Positions 30,115 to 39,269 of a DNA stretch of 64,000 nt are shown here, in pieces. The notes beneath the pieces were generated by a model. That model was not told the DNA's origin and did no database searches. It saw only the letters and a list, made by a program, of their open reading frames with translations. Source of the stretch: Pseudomonas sp. L5B5 (GTDB lineage: Bacteria; Pseudomonadota; Gammaproteobacteria; Pseudomonadales; Pseudomonadaceae). A program made the translations under genes and the position numbers. The stretch spans positions 186,001 through 250,000 of the forward strand of contig NZ_CP084742.1 in the NCBI RefSeq assembly GCF_020520285.1, written 5' to 3'. Position 1 is the stretch's first letter, and each line of letters starts with the position of its first letter.

Positions 30115-31263
30115 TCAGCGTCGGCCCAGGCTCTGCTCCAGGCGGCGGATGCCTTCCTCCAGCAGGGCTCTCGGGCAGCCGAAGTTCAGGCGCACGAACT
30201 GTTTGCAGTTGTCACCGAACTCCAGCCCGGCGCTGAGACCGACCTTGGCCTGTTCGAGGAAGAAGGCGTGGGGATCCTCCAGGCCCAGGCCGCTGCAATC
30301 GAGCCAGGCCAGGTAAGTGCCTTGTGGCGCGTGCATGCGGATGCCCGGCAAGCGGGTGCGCACGGCCTCGAGCAGGTAGTCACGGTTGGCCTGCAGGTAG
30401 GCGAGCAACTCCTGTAGCCAGGAGCCCCCCAGGGTCAGGGCGGCGTGGGTGGCCTCCAGGCCCAGGGGGCTGACGCTGTCCACCATGCCGGCGCGGGCGT
30501 TGTTGAAGGCCAGGCGAGTGGCCGGGTCCTGGACGATGGCAAAGCAGGTCTTCATCCCGGCGACGTTGTAGGCCTTGCTGGCCGACATCAGGGTGATGGT
30601 GCGCCGGGCGATCTCCGGCCCGAGGGTGGCGGTGGGAATATGCCGGTGACCGTCGAAGCACAGCTCGGCATGGATCTCGTCGGACACGATCAGCGCGCCC
30701 TGGTCCAGGCAGGCCTGGGCCACTGCTTGCAGTTCTTCCCGGGGGAACACCTTGCCCAGGGGATTGTGCGGGTTGCTCAGCAGCAGCGCGCCGGCGCCGT
30801 GCAGGGCCTGGCGCAATTCGGCCATGGGCGTGCTGTAGGTGCCTTCGGCGGTGACCTGGAACGGCACCTCGATCTTGCGCAGTTGCCAGTTGCCGGGGGC
30901 CAGGCGCAGTGGCCGGTAGTTGGGGGTCTGCACCACCACCGGTTGCTCCGGCCGGACGAAGGCGTGCAGGGCCATGTTGAAACCCGGTTCGACCCCGGGC
31001 AGGAAGATCAACTCATCGGGTTGCACGCGCCAGGCGTACTTGTGCCACAGGTCGGCGACCACCGCCTCGCGCAGTTCGTCACGGGCCACGCTGTAGCCCA
31101 GCAACGGGTGCTCCAGGCGCTGGCGCAGGGCGTCGAGGATCTCCGGTGCCGCGGCGAAGTCCATGTCCGCCACCCACATGGGCAGCACGTCCTCGGGGTA
31201 GCGACTCCACTTGGTACTACCGGTGCCGTGGCGCGGGTGCAGGGTATCGAAGTCGTAGCTCAT
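30115..31263 (-). CDS. MalY/PatB-type PLP C-S lyase (cystathionine beta-lyase family)
   Basis: 382 residues from ATG at 31263 (MSYDFD). Class I/II aminotransferase fold with MWVADMDF near residue 30, ISDEIH-like VSDEIHAELCF, and PLP lysine in SASKAYNVAGMK, all marks of the MalY/PatB branch. These cleave cystathionine or cysteine conjugates to thiol, pyruvate and ammonia; in some bacteria they also act as regulators. Isolated gene with 100 bases of nothing before repeat copy D. Confidence 0.88.
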   Translation of the reverse strand: MSYDFDTLHPRHGTGSTKWSRYPEDVLPMWVADMDFAAAPEILDALRQRLEHPLLGYSVARDELREAVVADLWHKYAWRVQPDELIFLPGVEPGFNMALHAFVRPEQPVVVQTPNYRPLRLAPGNWQLRKIEVPFQVTAEGTYSTPMAELRQALHGAGALLLSNPHNPLGKVFPREELQAVAQACLDQGALIVSDEIHAELCFDGHRHIPTATLGPEIARRTITLMSASKAYNVAGMKTCFAIVQDPATRLAFNNARAGMVDSVSPLGLEATHAALTLGGSWLQELLAYLQANRDYLLEAVRTRLPGIRMHAPQGTYLAWLDCSGLGLEDPHAFFLEQAKVGLSAGLEFGDNCKQFVRLNFGCPRALLEEGIRRLEQSLGRR

Positions 31264-31516
31264 GGCGAATCTCGTCGGCTGGTAGGGCAAAGGTGCAGAG
31301 ATTCTAGCCGGCTTGCGCAGGGTTGGTCATGAACAGTGCGGCCTTCTTTGCAAGGCAGCTTTTCCCTTGCCTGTGCCTCACAAAAACCTCGTTTCGCAAT
31401 GCTCCGGATTGGGCGAACAATGACCTCCCTGCATGCGCCGCCCCGACTGTTCGGGCGCGGTGGCAATGCACTGCCGATCGATTTGTTCTTCCTACAAAAA
31501 CAACAGGGAGCAAGCG

Positions 31517-31654
31517 ATGAACCGCCATTCGAACATCACCTGGCCGCCTCTTGCGCAATGGGTCCAGGACACATCCAACACACCGGGCCATTGGCCCCCC
31601 GGCAATGCTTGCCGGGTGCAGTGGTCCGTGCCGCGTCTGCCGGTACTGCGCTGA
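31517..31654 (+). CDS. Small open frame of 45 residues, possibly a 5' gene remnant
   Basis: Good ribosome site (cagggag, 8 bases before ATG). The peptide MNRHSNITWPPLAQWVQDTS and on to VPRLPVLR has no family I know. It looks like the N-terminus of a longer enzyme cut short, but no continuation is seen in other frames. The rest of 31264-31761 holds no other gene I can support. Confidence 0.3.
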   Translation: MNRHSNITWPPLAQWVQDTSNTPGHWPPGNACRVQWSVPRLPVLR

Positions 31655-31761
31655 ACGAGGCTCGTTGTGCCTGGTGCGGCGCCGCCCGTGGCTACGGTCG
31701 CTGCCAGGTTGATGCTGTGCGGGCTCGTGCGGGCGAGCCGGCTTTCTCGAGGATGGGTTAC

Positions 31762-32802
31762 ATGTCCAATATCTTGCGTTGTGGCGTTGTGTTGTCTGTG
31801 CTGGTGCTGTGTACCGGGGCTGCGGCCCAGCCGCGCAATCTCACGGTGATCTCCTTTGGGGGCGCCACCAAGCAGGCCCAGGAACAGGCGTATTTCCAAC
31901 CGTTCAACCAGAGTGGCGCGGCCCGGGTGGTGGCCGGCGAATACAATGGTGAACTGTCGAAGATCAAGGCCATGGTCGAGGTCGGCAAGACCAGCTGGGA
32001 CGTGGTCGAAGTAGAGAGCCCGGAGCTGTTGCGCGGCTGTGACGAGGGGTTGTTCGAACCCCTGGACCTGGGCAAGTTCGGCGATCCCGGGCAGTTCGTG
32101 CCCGGAACCCTGACCGAGTGCGGCGTCGCCACGTATGTGTGGTCGATGGTGATGGCCTTCGATCCGCAGAAGCTGGCCAGGGCTCCCGGGTCCTGGGCCG
32201 ATTTCTGGAACCTCAAGGACTTTCCGGGCAAGCGCGGCTTGCGCAAGAGCGCCAAGTACACGCTGGAAATCGCCTTGCTCGCCGATGGCGTGCCAGCGGC
32301 CCAGCTGTACCAGGTACTGGGCACCCCGGAAGGTGTCAGCCGGGCCTTCGCCAAGCTCGACCAGATCAAGCCCCAGATCCAGTGGTGGGAGGCCGGGGCC
32401 CAGCCGCCGCAGTGGCTGGTGGCCGGCGATGTGGTGATGAGTGCGGCGTACAACGGCCGGATTGCCATGGCGCAGAAGGAAGGTATGCCGTTGAGCATCC
32501 TCTGGTCCCAGAGCCTCTACGATCCGGAGTACTGGGCAGTGGTCAAGGGGTCGCCGAACAAGGCCCTGGCCGAGGACTTCATCCGGTTCGCCAGCCAGCC
32601 CCAGGCGCAGAAGGTGTTCTCGCAGCACATTCCCTACGGACCGGTGCATCGCCAGGCCCTGGCGCTGCTGCCGCCAGCGGTGCAGCAGCAGCTGCCCACC
32701 TTCGAGGCCAACCTCGAAGGCGCGCGGGCGGTGGATGCCGGGTTCTGGGTCGACCACGGCGAAGACCTGGAGCAGCGCTTCAACGCCTGGGCAGCCCGCT
32801 GA
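31762..32802 (+). CDS. Periplasmic ABC substrate-binding protein, spermidine/putrescine type
   Basis: 346 residues from ATG at 31762 with gagg upstream. Signal peptide to about residue 21 (CTGAAAQP). The mature part opens NLTVISFGGATKQAQEQAYF and has DVVEVESPELLRGC and SAAYNGRIA, typical of the PotD-like family (extracellular solute-binding family 1/8). No ABC permease or ATPase gene accompanies it in this window, so either they lie elsewhere or the protein works with a distant transporter. Ligand uncertain. Upstream frame to 31336 is not supported. Confidence 0.8.
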   Translation: MSNILRCGVVLSVLVLCTGAAAQPRNLTVISFGGATKQAQEQAYFQPFNQSGAARVVAGEYNGELSKIKAMVEVGKTSWDVVEVESPELLRGCDEGLFEPLDLGKFGDPGQFVPGTLTECGVATYVWSMVMAFDPQKLARAPGSWADFWNLKDFPGKRGLRKSAKYTLEIALLADGVPAAQLYQVLGTPEGVSRAFAKLDQIKPQIQWWEAGAQPPQWLVAGDVVMSAAYNGRIAMAQKEGMPLSILWSQSLYDPEYWAVVKGSPNKALAEDFIRFASQPQAQKVFSQHIPYGPVHRQALALLPPAVQQQLPTFEANLEGARAVDAGFWVDHGEDLEQRFNAWAAR

Positions 32803-32809
32803 ACGCCAA

Positions 32810-33964
32810 TCAGGGCAAGGGGTAGCTGCCGGGCACCAGCAGTTGCCGGTCGACTTGCTCGATGCGGGTGTGGCCACACAGGGCCAGGGTCAGGTCCATT
32901 TCCCGGGCGATGATCTGCAAGGCCTGGCTGACCCCGGCCTGGCCCAGGGCACCCAGGCCATACAGGTGCGCCCGGCCGATCAGCGCGCCCTGGGCGCCCA
33001 GGGCCAGGGACTTGAGCACGTCCTGGCCGCTGCGGATGCCGCTGTCGATCCAGACTTCGGCCTGGCCGCCGACGGCGTCGACGATGGCCGGCAGCATGCT
33101 GATGCTCGACGGCGCGCCATCGAGCTGGCGCCCGCCGTGGTTGCTGACGATCAGTGCGTCGGCGCCGCTGGCCACGGCCAGGCGCGCATCCTCGACGTCG
33201 AGAATGCCCTTGAGGATCAGGGTGCCGCCCCAGCGCCGCTTGATCCACTGGATGTCGTCCCAGCTCAGGCAGGGGTCGAACTGCTGGTAGGTCCACTCCG
33301 CCAGCTGGCGCATGTCGTGCACGCCCTGCACGTGACCCATGATGTTGCCGAAATGCCGGTGCCGGGTGCCCAGCATGCCGGCGACCCAGCGCGGCTTGCC
33401 GAGCAGGTTCAGCAGGTTGGCCAGGGTCGGCCGGGGCGGGGTGCTGAGGCCGTTCTTCAGGTCCTTGTGCCGTTGGCCACTGAGTTGCAGGTCGAGGGTC
33501 AGCACCAGGGCGTCGCAACCGGCGGCCTTGGCCCGGTCGATCAGGCGGCCGACGAAATCCCGATCACGCATCACGTACAGCTGGAACCAGAACGGCGCCG
33601 CAGTGGCTTGGGCGACGTCTTCCAGCGAGCAGATGCTCACCGTGGACAGGGTGTAGCGGATGCCGGCTGCCGCCGCGGCCCGGGCGGCGAGGATCTCGCC
33701 ATCGGCGTGGACCATGCCCGCCAGGCCGGTGGGCGCGATGGCCAGGGGCATGGCCATGTCGATGCCCAGCCGACGTACTTGCAGCGAGCGGTTGTCGATA
33801 TTGCGTGCCACCCGCTGGCGCAGCTTGATCCGGGCGAAGTCGGCCTGGTTGGCGTGGTAGGTGCTTTCGCTCCAGGAGCCGCCGTCGACGTAGTCGTAGA
33901 ACATCCGTGGCACCCGGCGTCGGGCCAGCCGGCGCAGGTCTTCGATGCAAGTGATGATGGGCAT
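32810..33964 (-). CDS. FMN-dependent alpha-hydroxy-acid dehydrogenase (LldD/MdlB family)
   Basis: 384 residues from ATG at 33964. TIM-barrel flavoenzyme: FYDYVDGGSWSE at the start, PLAIAPTGLAGM, FQLYVMRD, KGILDVEDA, catalytic His/Arg in SNHGGRQLDGA, and FMN phosphate loop DSGIRSGQDVLKSLALGA. The family oxidises L-lactate, glycolate or S-mandelate to keto acids. It converges on the binding-protein gene and is followed upstream by a LysR gene on the same strand. Mandelate as substrate would link it to the mdlC module 8 kb away, but that is speculative. Confidence 0.88.
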   Translation of the reverse strand: MPIITCIEDLRRLARRRVPRMFYDYVDGGSWSESTYHANQADFARIKLRQRVARNIDNRSLQVRRLGIDMAMPLAIAPTGLAGMVHADGEILAARAAAAAGIRYTLSTVSICSLEDVAQATAAPFWFQLYVMRDRDFVGRLIDRAKAAGCDALVLTLDLQLSGQRHKDLKNGLSTPPRPTLANLLNLLGKPRWVAGMLGTRHRHFGNIMGHVQGVHDMRQLAEWTYQQFDPCLSWDDIQWIKRRWGGTLILKGILDVEDARLAVASGADALIVSNHGGRQLDGAPSSISMLPAIVDAVGGQAEVWIDSGIRSGQDVLKSLALGAQGALIGRAHLYGLGALGQAGVSQALQIIAREMDLTLALCGHTRIEQVDRQLLVPGSYPLP

Positions 33965-34078
33965 GGGGCACTCCTGTGGGGTGGAGCACAGCAGACTAGT
34001 GTCTTGGGCGCAGGGTGATGCGGAAAACAATTCCTGGCGCGTGGGCGTTTTTTTCCCGGCCCCCGGTGAGGGGTGGCG

Positions 34079-34990
34079 TCAGGCCTGGGCGTGGGCGTTG
34101 CCCTGGGCCACGGCGTCGCGGCAGATTCGCTGCAGCCAGTGGGCCAGGTCCTGGGCGGCAGGCGAGGGCGCCGGCATGTGCAGGGTGTAGTGATAGGACG
34201 GCGGGCTGCTGACCTGGCCAAGGATCACCAGGCGTCCCTGGGCCAGCCAGCTGCGAGCCAGGGATGGGCGCGCCAGCACCACGCCCTGGGCGTTGGCTGC
34301 GGCTTCCAGGAGCATGCCCAGGTCCAGCAGGGTCGGCCCCTGGTCGGGCTCCGGCAGGTCCAGGCGGGCGGCCTGCAGCCAGGGGCGCCACGGCTCCAGG
34401 GGCGAACGCAGCAGCGGCAGGCGGCTGAAGTCGGCGGGCTGGTGCAGGGGGGCGAAACGGGCAAGCAGTGCGGGAGCGGCCATGGGCAGCAGTTGCTCGT
34501 CCAGCAGGCGCTTGGCCGGCGGCGCGTCGAGACTGTCGCCACGGACTTCGAGGTCGCACTGGCCATTGCTGGTGTTGGACAAGGGCGCCGAGAGCTGGAT
34601 CTGCAGATCGATCTGCGGATGGGTCCGGCTATGTTCGTCCAGGCGCGGGATCAGCACCTGCCGGGCGAAGGTCGGAGGGCTGCACAGGATTAGCCGCTGT
34701 TTGCGCTGCAGGGTGCGCCGGTGCTGGGGGATGTCCAGCAGCTGTTGCAGCACCGGGGCCACCTGTTCCAGGTACAGCTGGCCATCTGGCGTGAGCCGCA
34801 GGCTGCCAGCCTGGCGCTCGAACAGGCTTAGCCCCAGCAGTTGCTCAAGGCCGCTGATGCGCTTGCGCAGGGCACTGCCGGTAAGCGCCAGGGCCTCGGC
34901 CGCCTGTTCGATGTTCTTCAGGCGGGCGGCGGTATCGAAGGCCAGCAGGGCGTCCAGGGATGGCAAGCGATAGTCGTTGAACGCCTTCAT
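34079..34990 (-). CDS. LysR-family regulator, GcvA-like
   Basis: 303 residues from ATG at 34990. Winged helix LPSLDALLAFDTAARLKNIE, with helix-turn-helix ALALTGSALRKRISGLEQLL and GLSLFERQ. Substrate-binding domain to the end. It lies 115 bases upstream of the hydroxy-acid dehydrogenase gene on the same strand, so could share or control its transcription. Confidence 0.87.
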   Translation of the reverse strand: MKAFNDYRLPSLDALLAFDTAARLKNIEQAAEALALTGSALRKRISGLEQLLGLSLFERQAGSLRLTPDGQLYLEQVAPVLQQLLDIPQHRRTLQRKQRLILCSPPTFARQVLIPRLDEHSRTHPQIDLQIQLSAPLSNTSNGQCDLEVRGDSLDAPPAKRLLDEQLLPMAAPALLARFAPLHQPADFSRLPLLRSPLEPWRPWLQAARLDLPEPDQGPTLLDLGMLLEAAANAQGVVLARPSLARSWLAQGRLVILGQVSSPPSYHYTLHMPAPSPAAQDLAHWLQRICRDAVAQGNAHAQA

Positions 34991-35065
34991 AGAGACTCTT
35001 CTGAGGGTGACCCAGTGCGGCATCTTACGGGGTAGGGCGGCGCAGGGCGAGGCCGCTACGGGCGG

Positions 35066-35935
35066 TCAGTCTGCCAAAGCCGGGCGACCCTGGGTCAGCC
35101 AGTCGATGAACTGGGCGAACAGTTCGGCCTGGGAGTTGATGGCCAGCTTGCCGTAGAGGTTCTTGCGGTGCATGCGCACTGTCTCCGGCGAGATCTGCAG
35201 CACCTTGGCAGTGGACTTCACCGAGTGGCCCCGCAGGATCAGGTGGGCGATCTCGCGTTCGCGCACCGTCAGCAGCGGGGTTCCGAAACTCATGAAGGCG
35301 GCTTCGATCCGCAAGTTGAATTCGGCCGGGGCAAGCACTGCGCCGGGGGTGGCCTGATGGACCCGTTGCTGCAAGCCGCCGGTGCTGGCGAAGCGACGCA
35401 GCAGCTCGAGCACCAGGGGTTCCACGGCCCGCAGCAACTGGAGCGCCTGGCCGGTGAAGCGTTCGCCGCTCAGGCCCTGGAACATGCAGAGCGAGATCTT
35501 GCTCTGGGGATCGAGGTCGACGATGTAGTAGCTGTCCTCGGCGCCACCCGTCTTGAGGTAATAGGTCTTGTAGTACTCGCTGCTGAAGAAGTCATCCGGG
35601 GCGATGTCCGAGAGGTGGTAGAAACCCTCGGCCAGGCCGCTTTCCACCGCGAGGCAGAAAGGGTCGAGCAGATAACCCCGGGAGAAGTAGCGGTTGATGA
35701 TCTCGTCGCGGTACGCCCCGACAATCCCTTGTTCATGCAGCAACTGCGGTGGCAGGCCTTTGCGTTCCAGGCTGATCATCATCGACTCGATGGGCGTGAG
35801 GGCGCTCAGCGCCGCTGCCAGGTGATCGAGGAAAGTCGCCTGGTCCACGGCGCTCAAGGCCTGGGCCAGGCTGGCATGCCAGGCCAGCAGGCCGTGGAGG
35901 GAAAGCGGGGCGGTGATGTCGGGGGATGCGCTCAT
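35066..35935 (-). CDS. LuxR-type helix-turn-helix regulator
   Basis: 289 residues from ATG at 35935 (MSASPD). The C-terminus has the LuxR DNA-binding domain LTVREREIAHLILRGHSVKS, followed by ISPETVRMHRKNLYGKL. The N-terminal domain is not an acyl-homoserine-lactone domain I recognise. An alternative ATG pair at 36019/36016 overlaps the stop of the upstream aminotransferase gene (ATGATGG), which would couple the two and add 28 residues; neither start has a strong ribosome site. Probably regulates the aminotransferase and binding-protein genes it follows. Confidence 0.83.
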   Translation of the reverse strand: MSASPDITAPLSLHGLLAWHASLAQALSAVDQATFLDHLAAALSALTPIESMMISLERKGLPPQLLHEQGIVGAYRDEIINRYFSRGYLLDPFCLAVESGLAEGFYHLSDIAPDDFFSSEYYKTYYLKTGGAEDSYYIVDLDPQSKISLCMFQGLSGERFTGQALQLLRAVEPLVLELLRRFASTGGLQQRVHQATPGAVLAPAEFNLRIEAAFMSFGTPLLTVREREIAHLILRGHSVKSTAKVLQISPETVRMHRKNLYGKLAINSQAELFAQFIDWLTQGRPALAD

Positions 35936-36015
35936 GCCGGGCAGTGTAACCAGCCGGTGCAGGTTGGGTAAAACCGCGGCCTGCGTTCGCGCATCGCGCA
36001 TCGCCAGGGTATCCA

Positions 36016-37431
36016 TCATCCCTGCCAGAGCCCGTCGCGATGCAGTTCGGCGGCGGCCTCGAGGATGCACTGACGCAACGTCTCGACGATCTCGTCCACC
36101 TGCGCACGGGTGATGATCAAGGGCGGCGACATGACATTGAGGTGGCCGATGGGGCGCACCAGCAAGCCCTTGGCCTGGGCCCGCAGGTGGATGCGCTCGG
36201 CGATGTTCAGGGTGTCGGGCAGCAACGCCTTGCTCTGTTTGTCGGCGACGAACTCGACGCAGGCCATCAGGCGCTTGCAGCGCACGTTGCCCACCAGCGG
36301 CAGCTCGGCGAGGGTTTGCAGACGCTGCTCCATGTAGGTACCGACGCGCTCGACATGGTCCAGCAGGTTTTCCCGTTCGATGATCTCGATGTTCTTCAGC
36401 GCCGCCACGCAGCTCACCGGATGGCCGCTGTAGGTGAAACCATGGGTGAAGCAGCGGCCTTTGCCCGGCTCGCCGATGACCTGCCAGATGCGCTCGGAGA
36501 AGATGCAGGCGCCCAGGGGCAGGTAGCCGGAGGTCAGGCCCTTGGCGGTGGTGATGATGTCCGGCTGGATGCCGAATACCTGTTCCGAGGCGAAGAAGGC
36601 CCCCAGTCGGCCGAAGGACGTCACTACCTCGTCGGCAACATACAACACGTCATGGCGCTGGCAGACCTCCCACATGCGTCGGTGATAACCGTCCGGCGCA
36701 ATGATCACTCCGCCCGAGCCCATCACCGGCTCGGCGAAGAACGCCGCCACCTTGTCCGGGCCGATGGTGAGGATCTTGTCCTCGAACTCCGCCACCAGGA
36801 ACTCGAGGAACTGCGCCTCGCTCATGCCGGCCGGTGCGCGGTAGTAGTTGGGGCAGGAAATGTGGTGGAACAGGTCGCCCATGAAGTCGAACTCGGGCGC
36901 GCGGTCGGCGGCCTTGTTGCCGATGGACATGGTCAGGTACGTGGAGCCGTGGTAGGCGTTGAGCCGCGAGATCACATGCTTCTTCGCCTGTTTGCCGCGA
37001 CTGTTCTGATAGAACTGCACCAGGCGATAGGCCGTGTCCACGGCAGTGGAGCCGCCGGTGGTGAGGAACACGTGGTCCAGGTCCCCGGGGGCCAGGCTGG
37101 CGAGCTTTTCACACAGGCGGATGGCACTGACATTGGCCATGTCGCAGAAGGGATTGGAGTAGGCCAGCTGGCGTACCTGATCGGCGATGGCCTCGGCCAT
37201 TTCCTCGCGGCCCAGGCCGATGTTGGTGCACCACATGCCGCCGACGGCATCCAGGTAGCGATTGCCGGCGGTGTCATAGATGTAGGCACCCTCACCGGCG
37301 GCGATGTTCAGCGAGCCTTGCTCGCGGTGTTCGTCGAACATGTGGAAGCCGTGCATGTAGTGCGCCTTGTCGGCGGCCACCAGTTGCTGTTCATCGAACT
37401 GCTGGAAGAAGCTTGCGCAGCGATTGGTCAT
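36016..37431 (-). CDS. Class III omega-aminotransferase (polyamine or beta-amino acid:pyruvate type)
   Basis: 471 residues from ATG at 37431, with aaggtg placed 7 bases before it. PLP lysine in IITTAKGLTSGYLPLGA, GGMWCTNIG, TTGGSTAVDTAYRL, NAYHGST and VADEVVTSFGRLG are class III signs, close to SpuC/putrescine:pyruvate and omega-amino acid transaminases. A polyamine-type binding protein gene lies 56 bases upstream on the same strand, and a LuxR gene follows. Together they suggest uptake and use of a diamine or related amine. Confidence 0.9.
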   Translation of the reverse strand: MTNRCASFFQQFDEQQLVAADKAHYMHGFHMFDEHREQGSLNIAAGEGAYIYDTAGNRYLDAVGGMWCTNIGLGREEMAEAIADQVRQLAYSNPFCDMANVSAIRLCEKLASLAPGDLDHVFLTTGGSTAVDTAYRLVQFYQNSRGKQAKKHVISRLNAYHGSTYLTMSIGNKAADRAPEFDFMGDLFHHISCPNYYRAPAGMSEAQFLEFLVAEFEDKILTIGPDKVAAFFAEPVMGSGGVIIAPDGYHRRMWEVCQRHDVLYVADEVVTSFGRLGAFFASEQVFGIQPDIITTAKGLTSGYLPLGACIFSERIWQVIGEPGKGRCFTHGFTYSGHPVSCVAALKNIEIIERENLLDHVERVGTYMEQRLQTLAELPLVGNVRCKRLMACVEFVADKQSKALLPDTLNIAERIHLRAQAKGLLVRPIGHLNVMSPPLIITRAQVDEIVETLRQCILEAAAELHRDGLWQG

Positions 37432-37487
37432 GGGGTTCACCTTTCAAGCGATGGGGCATGGAAAGTCTGTGGAAAACGGCGGACGAT

Positions 37488-38588
37488 TCATTTGCCGATC
37501 TTCACCCTGTTCCAGGTGCGGGTGACCAGGCGGATGCTGGCCGGTGACTGGATCTTCTGGGTGAACAGCCGCTGGCGGACCGGGACGTCGGGGTAGATCG
37601 CCGGGTTGTCCCGCACCTGGGCATCGAGCAGCGCGGTGGCCTGGCGATTGGCGTTGGCGTAGCGGATGTAGTTGCTGATCTCGGCCATCACCCGTGGCTG
37701 CAGCAGGTACTCGATGAAGGCATGGGCGTTGTCCACGTTCGGCGCATCGGCGGGGATATAGAAGCTGTCGAACCAGATCAGCGAGCCTTCCTTGGGAATG
37801 AAGTAGTCGAGCCGCACCGGTGCTCCGGCCTCGCTGGCCCGCGCCTGGGCCGTGGCGTAGTCACCTGACCAGGTAGCGCTCAGGCACAGTTCGCCGTTGG
37901 CCAGGCCGTTGAGGTAACCGCTGGAATCGAACTTGCGGATATAGGGCCGCACCGCCATCAACACCTGCTGCGCGGCCTCCAGGTCCCGGGGCTCGACGCT
38001 GTCGGGATTGCGCCCCAGGTAGGCCAGCACCAGCGGCAGGATGTCGGTGGGGGAATCCTGCAGGGTCACCCCGCAATCGGCGAAGCGCGACACCACCTTC
38101 GGATCGAACAGCATCGCCAGCGAGCCGATGGGCGCGTCGGGCATCCGCTCGCGGATCTTGTCGATGTTGTAGGTCACGCCGTTGCTGCCCCAGGTGTAGG
38201 GCGCCGAGTACCGCACGCCCGGATCATAACGCTCCAGGCTCTCGAGCACCTGGGGGTCGAGGTTCTGCCAGCCGGGCAGTTGCTGCTTGTCCAGCGGCTG
38301 GAACACCTGCGCCTTGAGCAGTGGCGGTACCAGCGCGGCATTGAGCAGCACCAGGTCATACCCGGAGCGCCCGGGCAACAGCTTGCCCTGGACCGTCTCG
38401 TAGGAGTCGAAGGTGTCGTAGATGACCTTGATTCCGGTGGCTTTCTCGAACCCGGCCAGGGTGTGCTCGCCGATATAGTCCGCCCAGTTGTACAGACGCA
38501 GGGTCTTGCCCGCCGACTCATCGGCCCGCACCCCGCTGGCAGCCACCACCAGCACCACGCCAAACACCGCAGCCAATGTTCTATGCAT
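37488..38588 (-). CDS. Putrescine-type periplasmic binding protein (PotF/SpuD-like)
   Basis: 366 residues with signal peptide ending GVRADES. Mature start LRLYNWADYIGEHTLAGFEK is the PotF/SpuD hallmark. DSYETVQGKLLPGRSGYDLV, YTWGSNGVTYNID and WSGDYATA are also family motifs. No permease or ATPase gene is next to it. It is probably co-transcribed with the aminotransferase and LuxR genes. Ligand likely putrescine, spermidine or a related amine. Confidence 0.9.
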   Translation of the reverse strand: MHRTLAAVFGVVLVVAASGVRADESAGKTLRLYNWADYIGEHTLAGFEKATGIKVIYDTFDSYETVQGKLLPGRSGYDLVLLNAALVPPLLKAQVFQPLDKQQLPGWQNLDPQVLESLERYDPGVRYSAPYTWGSNGVTYNIDKIRERMPDAPIGSLAMLFDPKVVSRFADCGVTLQDSPTDILPLVLAYLGRNPDSVEPRDLEAAQQVLMAVRPYIRKFDSSGYLNGLANGELCLSATWSGDYATAQARASEAGAPVRLDYFIPKEGSLIWFDSFYIPADAPNVDNAHAFIEYLLQPRVMAEISNYIRYANANRQATALLDAQVRDNPAIYPDVPVRQRLFTQKIQSPASIRLVTRTWNRVKIGK

Positions 38589-38993
38589 GCTTCAACTCCG
38601 CCTTGAACCTGATGGAAGAACCCGGGTCGAGCCGATGGCTTACTGTCCGCGAGCACTGGAGCACAGGCCATAACCCGAACGGGTAGGTAGGAACGAAGGC
38701 GCAGCAAGAGGCAGCCATGGACGGACGTCCTGGGGCCAGCCCGGCGTGGCAAGTGATAGCGCTGGGGCGTGTTTCAGCCATAAAAGCTGTAGAAACGGCC
38801 CGCTAGAAAAAATATCGAATAAGAGTTGCCAGAAGTGGAAAACACGTCCATAATTGCGACCATTCCTCAGCGAGGAAACGGAAAAACTCTTTATAAATCA
38901 AAAGGTTACGTAAAGAGTTGCGAGATAGAAAATCTCGAAAACCGTTCCAGTTTGTACGTGCTCAGTGTTGTTTTTCAGGCATTGGACATTTGG
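38589..38993. other. Gene-free stretch before tRNA-Cys
   Basis: 405 bases. It becomes A+T-rich near 38800-38960 and includes the promoter zone for the tRNA. The open frame 38826-39074 runs through the tRNA gene and is not credible. I see no other feature. Confidence 0.6.
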
Positions 38994-39067
38994 GGCCGAG
39001 TAGCAAAATGGTTATGCAGCGGATTGCAAATCCGCCTACGCCGGTTCGATTCCGACCTCGGCCTCCA
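38994..39067 (+). tRNA. tRNA-Cys (anticodon GCA)
   Basis: 74 bases including CCA. Acceptor stem GGCCGAG pairs with CTCGGCC; anticodon loop ttGCAaa on stem GGATT/AATCC; T arm CCGGTTCGATTCCGG-like (gccggttcgattccgac). The gene matches bacterial tRNA-Cys in length and invariant bases. It is the left border of the island, and its 3' end recurs in degenerate form at 44389 and 47593. Confidence 0.96.
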
Positions 39068-39073
39068 CCCTTG

Positions 39074-39107
39074 AAAACCCCGTAGATTAAGGTCTACGGG
39101 GTTTTTT
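39074..39107 (+). terminator. Terminator of tRNA-Cys
   Basis: Stem aaccccgtaga / tctacggggtt with short loop ttaagg and a run of six T. A close copy lies at 47645-47675 after the third tRNA-like sequence. Confidence 0.9.
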
Positions 39108-39158
39108 ATTGCCTGCAGGAAATGTCGGCGTACCAAAACTTTACTGTTTAGTGGGGTT
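39102..39158. repeat. 57-bp perfect direct repeat, left copy
   Basis: Begins with the T run of the tRNA-Cys terminator (ttttttattgcctgcaggaa) and ends gtggggtt. It is identical base for base to 41474-41530. The two copies bracket a 2.3-kb segment. It could be an attachment site or the mark of a duplication; see findings. Confidence 0.9.
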
Positions 39159-39269
39159 CGATGGCCCCGACGCTACATAAATCTTCTTTGTGGTTTGCGC
39201 TGAAAGCGGGCGATGTTTGTTCTGAAGATGCGCTACGATCCGCGGTCCATTGGACGGAGGTCAAAAGGA

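Noticed and set aside
38826..39074. 82-residue frame on the plus strand
   Set aside because: It reads straight through the tRNA-Cys gene.
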